From: Oleiagrimonas soli
GTDB lineage: Bacteria > Pseudomonadota > Gammaproteobacteria > Xanthomonadales > Rhodanobacteraceae
NCBI RefSeq assembly: GCF_000761445.1
Contig: NZ_KN196470.1
Coordinates: forward strand, 484,149 to 548,148
Reading direction: 5' to 3'
Length of the DNA stretch: 64,000 bases
Every line of letters begins with the position of its first letter. Position 1 is the first letter of the stretch. Positions 20,467 through 29,148 of this stretch are shown in pieces. The translations under genes were made by a program, and so were the position numbers. The notes beneath the pieces were generated by a model, which worked only from the letters and a program-made list of their open reading frames with translations, did not search any database and was not told the DNA's origin.

Positions 20467-20492
20467 AAAAACCCCGCTTCGGCGGGGTTTTT
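20467..20492 (+). terminator. Intrinsic terminator of groESL
   Basis: An 11-bp stem, AAAAACCCCGC (20467-20477) with GCGGGGTTTTT (20482-20492), closed by a TTCG tetraloop and followed by more T residues. Confidence 0.93.
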
Positions 20493-20554
20493 CTTTAGCC
20501 GGGCTTTGGCTCGCGAACACGTACAATGGGCGGTCGACCCCGGGGAATCCGCAC

Positions 20555-21112
20555 ATGGCGCTTAGTTCCACCATCTACAAAGCCGAGCTGTCCATCAGCG
20601 ACATGGACCGCCACTATTACGCGACCCACGCGCTGACCGTGGCCCGGCATCCTTCCGAGACCGAGTTGCGCATGATGGCGCGCGTGCTGGCGTTTGCGCT
20701 GTACGCGGACGAGCGCCTGCAGTTCGGCCGCGGTCTCAGCGACGAGGACGAACCGGCGCTGTGGCGCAAGGATTACGGCGACGCGATCGAGCTGTGGATC
20801 GACGTCGGCGAACCGGACGAGACGCGTCTGCGCAAGGCCTGCGGGCGGGCGCAGCAGGTGGTGGTGCTGAACTATGGCGGTCGCAGCGCCGAACTGTGGT
20901 GGGAGCGCGTCGGCGCATCGCTGGGACGCAACCGCAATCTGTGCGTGCTCGATCTCGATGCCGAGACCATGCAGACGCTGGCGTCGCGCTGCGAGCGCGG
21001 CATGCGCCTGCAGTGTCTGATCCAGGACGGCGAGCTGCAGCTGATCGACGACAGCGGCGAGATGCTGGCGATGCGTCCGCAGGTGCGCATGGGCGCGTAC
21101 GCGGTCGCCTGA
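20555..21112 (+). CDS. yaeQ: YaeQ family protein
   Basis: A 185-residue protein with the YaeQ hallmarks: MALSSTIYKAELSISDMDRHYY at the N-terminus (the family begins with this beta-strand motif), HPSETELRMMARVLAFAL, and LWIDVGEPDETRLRKAC. YaeQ has a PD-(D/E)XK nuclease-like fold, but no activity is established. It was once proposed to compensate for loss of RfaH. Length matches E. coli YaeQ (181). It stands alone between the groEL terminator and the convergent sulfatase gene. Confidence 0.9.
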   Translation: MALSSTIYKAELSISDMDRHYYATHALTVARHPSETELRMMARVLAFALYADERLQFGRGLSDEDEPALWRKDYGDAIELWIDVGEPDETRLRKACGRAQQVVVLNYGGRSAELWWERVGASLGRNRNLCVLDLDAETMQTLASRCERGMRLQCLIQDGELQLIDDSGEMLAMRPQVRMGAYAVA

Positions 21113-21178
21113 GGTCGGCGAATCAGGCAGTCAGCCGCGCGCGGAGCCGACGGCGGATCCGCGCGCTGTCGATGGGCG

Positions 21179-23188
21179 TCAGGGGTAGGACGAGGCGTGC
21201 GGGGTGGTCGCGGCCTGCGGCTGGACGGTGCCTGCGCCGGTGCCGGATTCCGCGCCGGCCGCGGCCTGTTGTCCGTCGGTGGACGGCGGCGTCGGCGCGT
21301 CCTGCGGCGCCATCGCCGCGGCCTTGGCCCACAGGCCGTCGTCCAGTTTGCCCTTCAGGCGCAGGCGGGCGATGTTGGTCATGCCCTTGTCCAGCGTCTT
21401 CTGCGTGGCGTCCTCTTCGGGCGGCGGCGCGTCCGGGGCGCGGGTCAGCGCGGCGAGCTGCGGCGCCACCAGCTGCGTCAGCGCGAAGTAGTTGTCGTGG
21501 ATCGAAGTGCGCGCGAGCAGCATGCCCGGCAGCTCCCACGCGGCCACGTTCTTCTGCACCGGCTTGGCGGTCTTCAGGCGCGAGGTGTCGATCAGCAGGT
21601 ACGGCACCGTCTGTACCAGGAAGCCTTGGCCGTTGCGGAAGCCTGCTTGCTGGAACGCGGGCACGATGGCCGGCAGGTGGTCGCCGAAGAACACGATCAG
21701 CGTCGGCCGCTTGCGCTTGGCGAGGGTGTCGGCCAGACGCCCCAGCTGCTGGTCGGCGTGACGGATGTGATAGATGTAGTTCTGCAGCTGCGTGCGCGCC
21801 GAACCGGTGATGCTCGGCGGCACCGGAATGGCGTCGCGGACCTTGGTATCGATGCCGTAGTCCTGATCGTACGGACCGTGCGCCTCGATGCTGATGCCGA
21901 GCACGAAGCGCGGCGGGCCGTCGTCCGGCAGCTGGCGCAGCAGCTCGTCGGTGAACGACTTGTCCGACATGTACTTGCCGTCCTGCACGGCATCGTTCGC
22001 CGGGAACTGGTCCTGGGCGATGAACTTGTCGAAGCCCAGCGCCTTGAACGCGGTCACGCGGTTCCAGAAGCCCGCTTCGCCGCCATGCACGGCCAGGGTC
22101 TGGTAGCCGTTGTCCTTCAGCAGATGCACGATGCCCGGAATGCTCTTGGCGTGGATCTGCAGGTACGGGAACTGGATGTCCGGGAAGTAGCGCAACGGCA
22201 GGCCGGTCAGCACCTCGAACTCGGTGCGGATGGTGCCGCCGCCGAAGGTCGGCGAGTGCATCTCGCCGGACACGCCGTGCTTGGCCAGCCGACGCAGGTT
22301 GGGCATGAAGTCGGTGCCCTTCGGGTAGCCGTTGAGAATGGTCGGGTCGAAGAACGACTCGCTCAGGATGACCACGATATCCGGCTTGCCGTCGTTGTCG
22401 GCGGCGGCGTTGTCGGTGTGCTTGGCGCGCTGGATGGCGGGGTCGTAGCTGGCCATCATCTGCAGCGCGTCGGCGACGTTGGGCTTGTCGCGTCCGGCGC
22501 TGTACTGCAGGCGGAACAGCATCAGCGAGCTGACCAGACCGGTGTGCCTGGCGGTGGCCTTGGCCGACCACGGCTGCATGCCCAGCGCGGTGCGGCTGTA
22601 GATCACGGACCAGGCGGAAGCGCCGGCCAGCAGGGTGCCGAGCAGGGCCACGGTCGCTGCGCCGCCGACCAGGCGAGTGCGGCGCGCACGCTTTTGCAGC
22701 AGCGGCGGTTCGTAGCGGATCAGCGCGACCAGCAGCGCGATCGCGGCCGCGATCAGCAGATACGGTCCGACGCTGTGCGGCAGGTAGCCGCTGAGCAATT
22801 CGCCGCCGCCATCGCCCATCTGGCCGACCATCTGGAAATCGGCCGGCATCAACGGCGAGCCGAGGTTGGCGACCTTCAGCGCATTGACGCCGTACAACAG
22901 CGCTTCCGCGCCGAAGGCGAGCAGGAACGCGAGGATGGCCTTGCGGATCGCGAACAGCAGCAGCAGCGCCAGCAGCAGGCCGGGTACGGCGTTGGCGAAC
23001 ATGCGCCAGGGTGCGTCCCACCAGTGCGCCCAGGCCGGCGCGGCCCAGAATTCATGCACAGCGATGCCCGGGCCGCCGTCGATCCAGCCCGTCGCCAGGA
23101 TGAACAGCAACGCCAGCAGCACGACCGCGCCGGTCTTGGCCAGCGGCGACCACTGTGTCGGGGACGAAAGGTGTACGGAATGTTTCAT
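21179..23188 (-). CDS. LTA-synthase-like sulfatase family membrane protein
   Basis: A 669-residue protein with an N-terminal domain of about five membrane helices (roughly residues 20-190) and a C-terminal periplasmic alkaline-phosphatase-fold domain. Metal-site motifs are VVILSESFFDP and VFFGDHLPAIVP, and GGTIRTEFEVLTGLP carries the likely nucleophilic threonine. This is the layout of LtaS and of the OpgB phosphoglycerol transferases. In a Gram-negative cell, transfer of phosphoglycerol to osmoregulated glucans or a related envelope substrate is more plausible than lipoteichoic acid synthesis. The ATG at 23188 is chosen because it precedes the first helix directly; an ATG at 23257 adds a polar extension. 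The gene is divergent from glnE. Confidence 0.8.
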   Translation of the reverse strand: MKHSVHLSSPTQWSPLAKTGAVVLLALLFILATGWIDGGPGIAVHEFWAAPAWAHWWDAPWRMFANAVPGLLLALLLLFAIRKAILAFLLAFGAEALLYGVNALKVANLGSPLMPADFQMVGQMGDGGGELLSGYLPHSVGPYLLIAAAIALLVALIRYEPPLLQKRARRTRLVGGAATVALLGTLLAGASAWSVIYSRTALGMQPWSAKATARHTGLVSSLMLFRLQYSAGRDKPNVADALQMMASYDPAIQRAKHTDNAAADNDGKPDIVVILSESFFDPTILNGYPKGTDFMPNLRRLAKHGVSGEMHSPTFGGGTIRTEFEVLTGLPLRYFPDIQFPYLQIHAKSIPGIVHLLKDNGYQTLAVHGGEAGFWNRVTAFKALGFDKFIAQDQFPANDAVQDGKYMSDKSFTDELLRQLPDDGPPRFVLGISIEAHGPYDQDYGIDTKVRDAIPVPPSITGSARTQLQNYIYHIRHADQQLGRLADTLAKRKRPTLIVFFGDHLPAIVPAFQQAGFRNGQGFLVQTVPYLLIDTSRLKTAKPVQKNVAAWELPGMLLARTSIHDNYFALTQLVAPQLAALTRAPDAPPPEEDATQKTLDKGMTNIARLRLKGKLDDGLWAKAAAMAPQDAPTPPSTDGQQAAAGAESGTGAGTVQPQAATTPHASSYP

Positions 23189-23344
23189 GGGCGAACCCGC
23201 ATCACGGCGTGCGTTGCGCCCACCGGGCGCAGAAGTGAAAGCATACTGCAGCATCAATGTAACGATGCGGACATGAACGGCAGATCACACGCATTCACGC
23301 GGTTTGCGGCTGGCATGGGCCGCAGCAAACGCGATAATGCGCGC

Positions 23345-26218
23345 ATGACTTCCGTTTCCCTGCCGCATGCGCTCGAAACCCGGGTGGCCGAGCGTTATGC
23401 CGAGGTGATTGCCCGCTGTCGCGCGGCCGGCGTTACCGTGCACGACGACGCCGGCGTGGCCGAGCGCATCCGTCGCATGTTGCTGGTCAGCGATTTCGCC
23501 GGCGAGGTGCTGATGCGCCAGCCGCATCTGCTCGACGCGGCCGGACTGGACTGGCTGCGCGGCGGCGGCGACGTCGCCCAGCGCGCCGCGAAGTTGGTAC
23601 TGCCCGACGACGAGGCCGGCTGCATGCGCGCGCTGCGCGATTTCCGCGACGCCGAGGCCATGCGCCTGGTGTTCCGCGACGCCAACGGGCTGGATACGTT
23701 GAGCGACACGCTGGGCGACACCAGTGCGCTCTACGAGGCGCTGCTGCAGCGCGCACTGGCGTGGGCGGAGGCGCACGTCGAACAGCGCTTCGGGGTGGCC
23801 CGCAACGCCGAGGGCGAAGCGCAGCGCATGGTCGTGCTGGGCTTCGGCAAGCTCGGCGGCAACGAGCTGAATTTCTCGTCCGACGTCGACCTGATTCTCG
23901 GCTTTGCCGAGTCGGGTCAGAGCGACGGCCGCCGCGCGCTCGACAACGGCGAATACTTCGCGCGCGTGGGCCGGCAGTTCGTGCGCTTGCTGGCCGAGCC
24001 GACCGAGCAGGGCATCGTCGCGCGCGTCGATCTGCGTCTGCGGCCGTTCGGTAGCGCCGGCCGGCTGGCGCTGCCGTTCGCGGCGATGGAGCAGTACTAC
24101 CAGCGCGAGGGTCGCGACTGGGAGCGCTACGCCTGGATCAAGGCGCGGCCGGTGGCCGGCGACCGCAGCGCCGGCAAGGCGCTGCTGCAGATGCTGCGTC
24201 CGTTCGTCTACCGCAAGTACCTCGACTACACCGCGTTCGCCGGGTTGCGCGACATGAAGGCGCGCATCGACGCCGAGGTCGCGCGCAAGGACCTGTCCGA
24301 GAATCTGAAGCAGGGGCCGGGCGGCATTCGCGAGATCGAGTTCGTGGTGCAGCTCGAACAGCTGATCCGCGGCGGCCGCGATCCGTCGCTGCGCGTGCGC
24401 GGGCTGCTGCCGGCGCTCGACGTGTGCGAGGCGCGGGGCTACATCCCGGGCGGTCGCGTGCGTCGTCTGCGCGAGGCGTGGACGTTCCTGCGGCACCTGG
24501 AAAACCGCGTGCAGATGCTGCGTGACGCGCAGACGCACGATATTCCGGACGACCCGACGTTGCGCGCGCGCCTGGCGCTGGGGCTGGGCTATGCCGACTG
24601 GGAGACGCTGGCCGTCGAGCTGGCCGAACACCGCGCCGCCGTGACCGAGGAATTCCATGCCGTGCTGGTGCCCGAGGCCGGCGTGCATGCGGCCGCGCCC
24701 GAAGGCGACAGCGCCTTGTGGCGCGCGGCCACCGAGCAGGCGCTGACGACGGAGCGGCTCGAAGCCAGCGGCCTCAGCGATGCCTCGCAATTGACCGATG
24801 CCCTGAACAAGCTGTCGCAGGCCGCCGCCGTGCGCGCGATGTCGGCGCGCAGTCGCGAACGGCTGGAGCGGCTGATGCCGCAGCTGATCGCCGCCGCGCG
24901 TCAGACTGCGGCGCCGGAAACCTGCCTGCAGCGGCTGACCCGACTGGTGCAGGCGGTGGCGCGGCGTTCCTCGTACCTGTCGCTGCTGGAAGAGCAGCCG
25001 GCGGCGCGCAAGCGACTGGCGCGCCTGTTCGCCGAGCACGCTTTTCTGGCCGAGTGCGTGATCGCGCAGCCGCTGCTGCTGGACGACGTGCTCGACCCGC
25101 GCATGGATCATCTGCCGCTCAAGCGCGCCGACATCGCGGTCGAGATTGCGCGGGCGCTGAAGGCGCTGGACGAGCGCGATGCCGAGGGCGATCTCGAACG
25201 CATCAACGAGCTCAAGGCCAGTCTGGCGTTCCGGCTGGGGTTGGCCTTCAGCGACGGCCGCGCCGATGCGGTCGCCTGCGCGCGTCGTCTGGCCAGCCTC
25301 GCCGCCGAGACGGTCGGCGCGGTGCTGGCGCTGGCCGAACGCGAACTGGTCGCGCAGCACGGGCGTCTGCCCGGCGAGGGTTCGGGCTTCAGCGTGCTCG
25401 GCTACGGCAGTCTGGGCGGCGAGGAGCTCGGTTTCGCGTCGGATCTGGATCTGGTGTTCGTGTTCGACGGCGAGCGCGCGCAGCTGCGCAGCGACGGCGA
25501 GCGCCCGCTGGACGGCGTGCGCTGGTACCAGCGCATGGCGCAGCGGGTGATGCACTGGCTGTCGGTGCTGACCCGCGCCGGGCGGTTGTACGAGGTCGAT
25601 GCGCGGCTGCGCCCGGACGGCGCCAAGAGCATGCTGGTCACCAGTCTGGAATCCTTTGCCGCCTACCAGCGCGGGCGTGCCTGGACCTGGGAACATCAGG
25701 CGCTGCTGCGCGCGCGTCCGGTGGCGGGCGATGCGGCGCTGGGCGAGCGCTTGCGCGCGGTGCGATACGAAGTGCTGTCGCAGCCACGCGATGTCGAGCG
25801 GGTGCGCGCGGAAGTGCGCGAGATGCGCCATCGCTGGCGCAGCGAGCGCGATCGTTCGGACGCGCAGCGGCTGGATCTGAAGCAGGGCGCGGGCGCGCTG
25901 CTGGACATCGAGTTTCTGCTGCAGGGGTTGGTGCTGGCGCACGCTTCGCGGCATCCAACGCTGCTGGAGCACACCGCCAATGCCGCGCTGATCGACGCCT
26001 GCAAGGCGGTCGGTCTGTTCGACCCGGCGCAGGCCGACGCCCTGCACGCGGCGCACGAGGCGCTGTTGCAGCGCTCGCTGGAATGCACGTTGGACAGTCG
26101 GCCGCGGCTGGTGCCGCGTTCGTCGGCGATCGTGGCGCAGTGCCGCGCCGTGATGCACGCGGCGCAGGCGCTGGGGTTCGACTTCGATGCGACGACGGAC
26201 GCCGGAGCGTCCGTCTGA
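23345..26218 (+). CDS. glnE: Glutamine synthetase adenylyltransferase/deadenylylase
   Basis: A 957-residue bifunctional enzyme (E. coli 946) that adds AMP to glutamine synthetase or removes it under control of PII and glutamine. It has two nucleotidyltransferase domains. The N-terminal deadenylylase has GFGKLGGNELNFSSDVDLIL with the Gly-Gly and Asp-x-Asp metal motif. The C-terminal adenylylase has GYGSLGGEELGFASDLDLVF. An arginine- and alanine-rich linker lies between them. The frame is open far upstream, through the sulfatase gene, but the codons there are antisense; the ATG at 23345 (MTSVSLPHALETRVAERY) fits the family. Confidence 0.95.
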   Translation: MTSVSLPHALETRVAERYAEVIARCRAAGVTVHDDAGVAERIRRMLLVSDFAGEVLMRQPHLLDAAGLDWLRGGGDVAQRAAKLVLPDDEAGCMRALRDFRDAEAMRLVFRDANGLDTLSDTLGDTSALYEALLQRALAWAEAHVEQRFGVARNAEGEAQRMVVLGFGKLGGNELNFSSDVDLILGFAESGQSDGRRALDNGEYFARVGRQFVRLLAEPTEQGIVARVDLRLRPFGSAGRLALPFAAMEQYYQREGRDWERYAWIKARPVAGDRSAGKALLQMLRPFVYRKYLDYTAFAGLRDMKARIDAEVARKDLSENLKQGPGGIREIEFVVQLEQLIRGGRDPSLRVRGLLPALDVCEARGYIPGGRVRRLREAWTFLRHLENRVQMLRDAQTHDIPDDPTLRARLALGLGYADWETLAVELAEHRAAVTEEFHAVLVPEAGVHAAAPEGDSALWRAATEQALTTERLEASGLSDASQLTDALNKLSQAAAVRAMSARSRERLERLMPQLIAAARQTAAPETCLQRLTRLVQAVARRSSYLSLLEEQPAARKRLARLFAEHAFLAECVIAQPLLLDDVLDPRMDHLPLKRADIAVEIARALKALDERDAEGDLERINELKASLAFRLGLAFSDGRADAVACARRLASLAAETVGAVLALAERELVAQHGRLPGEGSGFSVLGYGSLGGEELGFASDLDLVFVFDGERAQLRSDGERPLDGVRWYQRMAQRVMHWLSVLTRAGRLYEVDARLRPDGAKSMLVTSLESFAAYQRGRAWTWEHQALLRARPVAGDAALGERLRAVRYEVLSQPRDVERVRAEVREMRHRWRSERDRSDAQRLDLKQGAGALLDIEFLLQGLVLAHASRHPTLLEHTANAALIDACKAVGLFDPAQADALHAAHEALLQRSLECTLDSRPRLVPRSSAIVAQCRAVMHAAQALGFDFDATTDAGASV

Positions 26219-26224
26219 GCGGCC

Positions 26225-26668
26225 TCAGCCCAGGCGCTGCTTGAGCTGCTTGGAGACTTCCGACATGTCGGCGCGGCCGGCGGCGCGGTCCTTCAGCAGG
26301 GCCATGACCTTGCCCATGTCGCGCATCGATTCGGCGCCGGTCTCGGTGATCGCGACGTCGATCAGGGCGCTGAGCTCGGCCTCGCTCAGCGGCGCGGGCA
26401 GGTAGGTCTCGATCACGCCGATCTCGAAGCGCTCGACCTCGGCCAGGTCCTCGCGGCCGGCGGCTTCGTACTGGCTGACGGAATCGCGGCGCTGCTTGAG
26501 CATCTTCTCCAGCACGGCCAGCACCTGCGGCTCGTCCAGTTCGATGCGCTCGTCGACTTCGCGCTGCTTGATCGCGGCGTTGATGAGACGGATCACGCCC
26601 AGGCGCGGCTTGTCGCCGCTGCGCATGGCGTTCTTCATGTCTTCGATGAGGCGGGCTTTGAGGCTCAT
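26225..26668 (-). CDS. yqeY: GatB/YqeY domain protein
   Basis: A 147-residue helical protein with the YqeY signature: MSLKARLIEDMKNAMRSGDK, then LGVIRLINAAIKQREVDER and FEIGVIETYLPAPLSEAEL. The fold resembles the tRNA-binding tail domain of GatB, and a role in tRNA-dependent amidation has been suggested. The ATG at 26668 is the family start; an in-frame ATG at 26698 adds ten unrelated residues. It follows rpsU, a conserved rpsU-yqeY pair, but a terminator lies between them, so readthrough would be needed for co-expression. It is convergent with glnE, six bases apart. Confidence 0.93.
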   Translation of the reverse strand: MSLKARLIEDMKNAMRSGDKPRLGVIRLINAAIKQREVDERIELDEPQVLAVLEKMLKQRRDSVSQYEAAGREDLAEVERFEIGVIETYLPAPLSEAELSALIDVAITETGAESMRDMGKVMALLKDRAAGRADMSEVSKQLKQRLG

Positions 26669-26702
26669 GACGGCATCCTGAGGGTCGTGACGCGGCAAAC
26701 GC

Positions 26703-26734
26703 GAAAAGCCGGTGTCGCATCCACGACACCGGCT
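26703..26734 (-). terminator. Terminator or attenuator between rpsU and yqeY
   Basis: An 11-bp perfect stem, AGCCGGTGTCG (26707-26717) with CGACACCGGCT (26724-26734), a 6-base loop, then TTTT on the minus strand. It sits behind rpsU, so yqeY probably receives only readthrough or has its own promoter. Confidence 0.8.
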
Positions 26735-26823
26735 GGTGCAGGCTCTAGATCGGTGCGCAAGGCAGATCGGGCCGGGCCGCCGAAGCGGTCGGGCGGATCA
26801 GCCGCGCGCGATAGGCCTGATGC

Positions 26824-27039
26824 TCAGTACAGACGCGTGCGGCGCGCGGTATCGCGCGACAGGCGGCGTAGGTGACGCTTCACCGCAGCCGCGCGCTTGC
26901 GCTTGCGCTCCTGGGTCGGCTTCTCGTAATACTCGCGCTTGCGAGTTTCGGCCAGCACGCCGGCCTTTTCGCAGGTACGCTTGAAGCGACGCAGGGCAAG
27001 CTCGAACGGCTCGTTCTCGCGGACTTTGACGCTGGGCAT
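26824..27039 (-). CDS. rpsU: 30S ribosomal protein S21
   Basis: A 71-residue, highly basic ribosomal protein of the small subunit. It starts [20 protein letters not shown] and continues [20 protein letters not shown], both invariant in gammaproteobacterial S21, and ends with an Arg-rich tail. S21 lies near the 3' end of 16S rRNA and helps initiation. The ATG at 27039 is chosen from the family N-terminus; the longer frame to 27117 is a shadow of the tsaD start region. Its promoter lies inside the start of the divergent tsaD. Confidence 0.97.
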   Translation of the reverse strand: MPSVKVRENEPFELALRRFKRTCEKAGVLAETRKREYYEKPTQERKRKRAAAVKRHLRRLSRDTARRTRLY

Positions 27040-27087
27040 GGAATCTCCACTTGGTAAACTGGCCCGCTGAAATCGGGCGAGCCGCGA

Positions 27088-27117
27088 AGTATAACGTGCA
27101 TATGAGCAAATTTTCAA
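27088..27117 (-). promoter_or_regulatory. Sigma-70 promoter of rpsU, overlapping the tsaD start
   Basis: On the minus strand TTGAAA (27117-27112), 18 bases, TATACT (27093-27088). It predicts a start near 27080 and a leader of about 40 bases. The -35 lies inside the first codons of tsaD (ATG 27102). Confidence 0.7.
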
Positions 27118-28154
27118 AGCCTGTCTTGGGCATCGAGTCCTCGTGCGACGAGACCGGGGTGGCCCTGGTTTCGTGGGACCCGGACCAGCCCGGGCGCGGA
27201 CTGCTGGCCCACACCCTGTATTCGCAGGTGAAGCTGCACGCCGACTACGGCGGCGTGGTGCCGGAGCTGGCCAGCCGCGACCACGTGCGCAAGCTGATGC
27301 CGCTGGTGCGTGAGACGCTGGACCGCGCCGGCCTGGGCATGCGCGATCTGGGCGGCGTGGCCTACACGGCCGGCCCCGGACTGGTCGGCGCGCTGCTGGT
27401 CGGCGCCAGCGCCGCGCGGGCGATGGCCTGGGCGCTGGACCTGCCGGCCATCGGCGTGCACCACATGGAGGGTCACCTGTTGGCGCCGCTGCTGGAACCC
27501 GATCCGCCGGAGCCGCCGTTCGTGGCGCTGCTGGTGTCCGGTGGGCACTCGATGCTGGTCGCGGTGCGCGGCATCGGCGACTACGAGGTGTTGGGCGACA
27601 CCCTGGACGACGCCGCCGGCGAAGCCTTCGACAAGACCGCCAAGTTGATGGGTCTGCCCTATCCGGGTGGCCCGGTGCTGGCGGCCGAGGCGCTCAAGGG
27701 CGACCCGGGCGCCTACCATTTCGCCCGGCCGATGACCGATCGCCCCGGTCTGGATTTCAGTTTCTCGGGGCTGAAGACCCAGGTGCTGCTGGCCTGGAAC
27801 AAGAGCGACCGCAGCGAGCAGACCCGCGCCGACGTCGCCAGCGGCTTCGAGCAGGCCATCGTCGAGACGCTGGCGATCAAGTGCCGCCGTGCGCTGGAGG
27901 CGACGGGCATGTCGCGGCTCATCATCGCCGGCGGCGTCGGCGCCAACCGTCGTCTGCGCGCGCAACTGGCCGAGGCCGGCGAGCGCGAAGGCTTCAGCGT
28001 GCACTTCCCGCGGCTGGAGTTCTGCACCGACAACGGCGCGATGATCGCGCTGGCCGGCGCCATCCGGCTCGCCGCCGGGCAGGCGCAGGGGCCGCAGATC
28101 AAGGTGCAGCCACGCTGGAGTCTGGACACGCTGGATCCCGTGGCGACCGCCTGA
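27102..28154 (+). CDS. tsaD: tRNA N6-threonylcarbamoyladenosine transferase TsaD
   Basis: A 350-residue ASKHA-fold enzyme that transfers the threonylcarbamoyl group to A37 of tRNAs that read ANN codons, with TsaB and TsaE. Its start is [16 protein letters not shown]. Metal-binding histidines are in [12 protein letters not shown]. Nucleotide-site motifs are [40 protein letters not shown] and [10 protein letters not shown]. Length is as expected (E. coli 337). The in-frame codons before ATG 27102 overlap the rpsU leader and do not match the family. The divergent rpsU-tsaD arrangement is conserved. Confidence 0.96.
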   Translation: MSKFSKPVLGIESSCDETGVALVSWDPDQPGRGLLAHTLYSQVKLHADYGGVVPELASRDHVRKLMPLVRETLDRAGLGMRDLGGVAYTAGPGLVGALLVGASAARAMAWALDLPAIGVHHMEGHLLAPLLEPDPPEPPFVALLVSGGHSMLVAVRGIGDYEVLGDTLDDAAGEAFDKTAKLMGLPYPGGPVLAAEALKGDPGAYHFARPMTDRPGLDFSFSGLKTQVLLAWNKSDRSEQTRADVASGFEQAIVETLAIKCRRALEATGMSRLIIAGGVGANRRLRAQLAEAGEREGFSVHFPRLEFCTDNGAMIALAGAIRLAAGQAQGPQIKVQPRWSLDTLDPVATA

Positions 28155-28209
28155 GGCGTCGCCCGCTACACTGGTCGGCCCGCAAGGCATCAAGCATCCG
28201 AGGAAGCGC

Positions 28210-28569
28210 ATGGACATCGTCTTTATCGAGCGACTCAAGATCGACACCATCATCGGCATCTACGAGTGGGAGCGGATGGTGCGCCAGACGGTGACGCTGG
28301 ATCTGGAGATGGCGTTCGACAACACCGCGCCGGCCGCCACCGACAAGATCGAGGACGCGCTCAACTACAAGGCCGTGTCCAAGCGCCTGATCGAATTCGT
28401 CGAGGCATCGGATTTCGGTCTGGTCGAGACTCTGGCCGAACGCTGCGCGCAGATCGTGCGCGAGGAATTCGGCGTGGCCTGGCTGCGCCTGCGCCTGCGC
28501 AAGCCGGGCGCGGTGCGCGGCGCCAAGGCCGTCGGCGTGCAGATCGAGCGCGGTACGCGTCCCGCATGA
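28210..28569 (+). CDS. folB: Dihydroneopterin aldolase
   Basis: A 119-residue enzyme converting 7,8-dihydroneopterin to 6-hydroxymethyl-dihydropterin and glycolaldehyde in folate synthesis. It has MDIVFIERLKIDTIIGIYEWER, the family start with the conserved GIYEWE, then EDALNYKAVSKRLIEFVE with the active-site Tyr/Lys region, and FGLVETLAERCA. The stop overlaps the folK start (ATGA at 28566-28569), so the two are translationally coupled. tsaD lies upstream on the same strand, 55 bases away. Confidence 0.95.
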   Translation: MDIVFIERLKIDTIIGIYEWERMVRQTVTLDLEMAFDNTAPAATDKIEDALNYKAVSKRLIEFVEASDFGLVETLAERCAQIVREEFGVAWLRLRLRKPGAVRGAKAVGVQIERGTRPA

Positions 28570-29096
28570 CCGCGGTGCTTCTGAGCCTGGGCAGCAACAT
28601 CGAGCCCGAGCGTCATCTGCGCGCGGCGCTGGCGGCGCTGCGCGAACGCTTCGGCGCGCTGCGTGTTTCGCCGACCTACCGCACCGCATCCGTGGGCTTC
28701 GAGGGTGACGATTTTCTCAATCTCGGCGTCGGTCTCGACACCGATCTCGAACCCGAGGCGCTGAACGCGTGGCTGCATGCGCTGGAAGACGCCCAGGGAC
28801 GCCGCCGCGACGGCCCGCGTTTCTCCAGTCGCACGCTGGACATCGACATCGTGCTGTTCGGCGACCGCGTGGTGAACGGTCCGGGCCATCTGCAGATTCC
28901 GCGCGACGAGCTGCGTCACGCCTTCGTGCTGAAACCGCTGGCCGACATCGCGCCCGAAGCCGTGGTGCCCGGCGACGGCCGCACGCTGGCGCAGCTGTGG
29001 TCCGTGCATCCGGATCACGACCGGGCCTTCGAGGCCTGTGTGCTGGAACCGACCGCGACGGGCGCTTCCGCGAGCGAGTCGCCATCCGGTTCGTGA
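28566..29096 (+). CDS. folK: 6-hydroxymethyl-dihydropterin pyrophosphokinase
   Basis: A 176-residue HPPK that transfers pyrophosphate from ATP to 6-hydroxymethyl-dihydropterin. It has LSLGSNIEPERHLRAALAAL, VSPTYRTASVGFEGDDFLN, and the metal and substrate motif RTLDIDIVLFGDRVV, followed by IPRDELRHAFVLKPLADIAP. These are the complete HPPK motifs. Start ATG 28566 overlaps the folB stop by four bases. The C-terminal tail of about 20 residues (rich in Ala, Ser) is longer than in E. coli (159). It precedes the damaged region at 29.1 kb. Confidence 0.95.
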   Translation: MTAVLLSLGSNIEPERHLRAALAALRERFGALRVSPTYRTASVGFEGDDFLNLGVGLDTDLEPEALNAWLHALEDAQGRRRDGPRFSSRTLDIDIVLFGDRVVNGPGHLQIPRDELRHAFVLKPLADIAPEAVVPGDGRTLAQLWSVHPDHDRAFEACVLEPTATGASASESPSGS

Positions 29097-29148
29097 CGCT
29101 GCGCAAGCAGGATTTGGTCGGCGTCTGGCCCTCAAGCGTTTCATCTCA

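Noticed and set aside
21197..23344. N-terminal extension of glnE
   Set aside because: The frame is open for 700 more codons but only as antisense to the sulfatase gene; GlnE homology begins at 23345.
23285..26158. Minus-strand open frame of 957 codons opposite glnE
   Set aside because: Shadow frame; it is rich in Gln, Arg, Ala, His and lacks any domain pattern.
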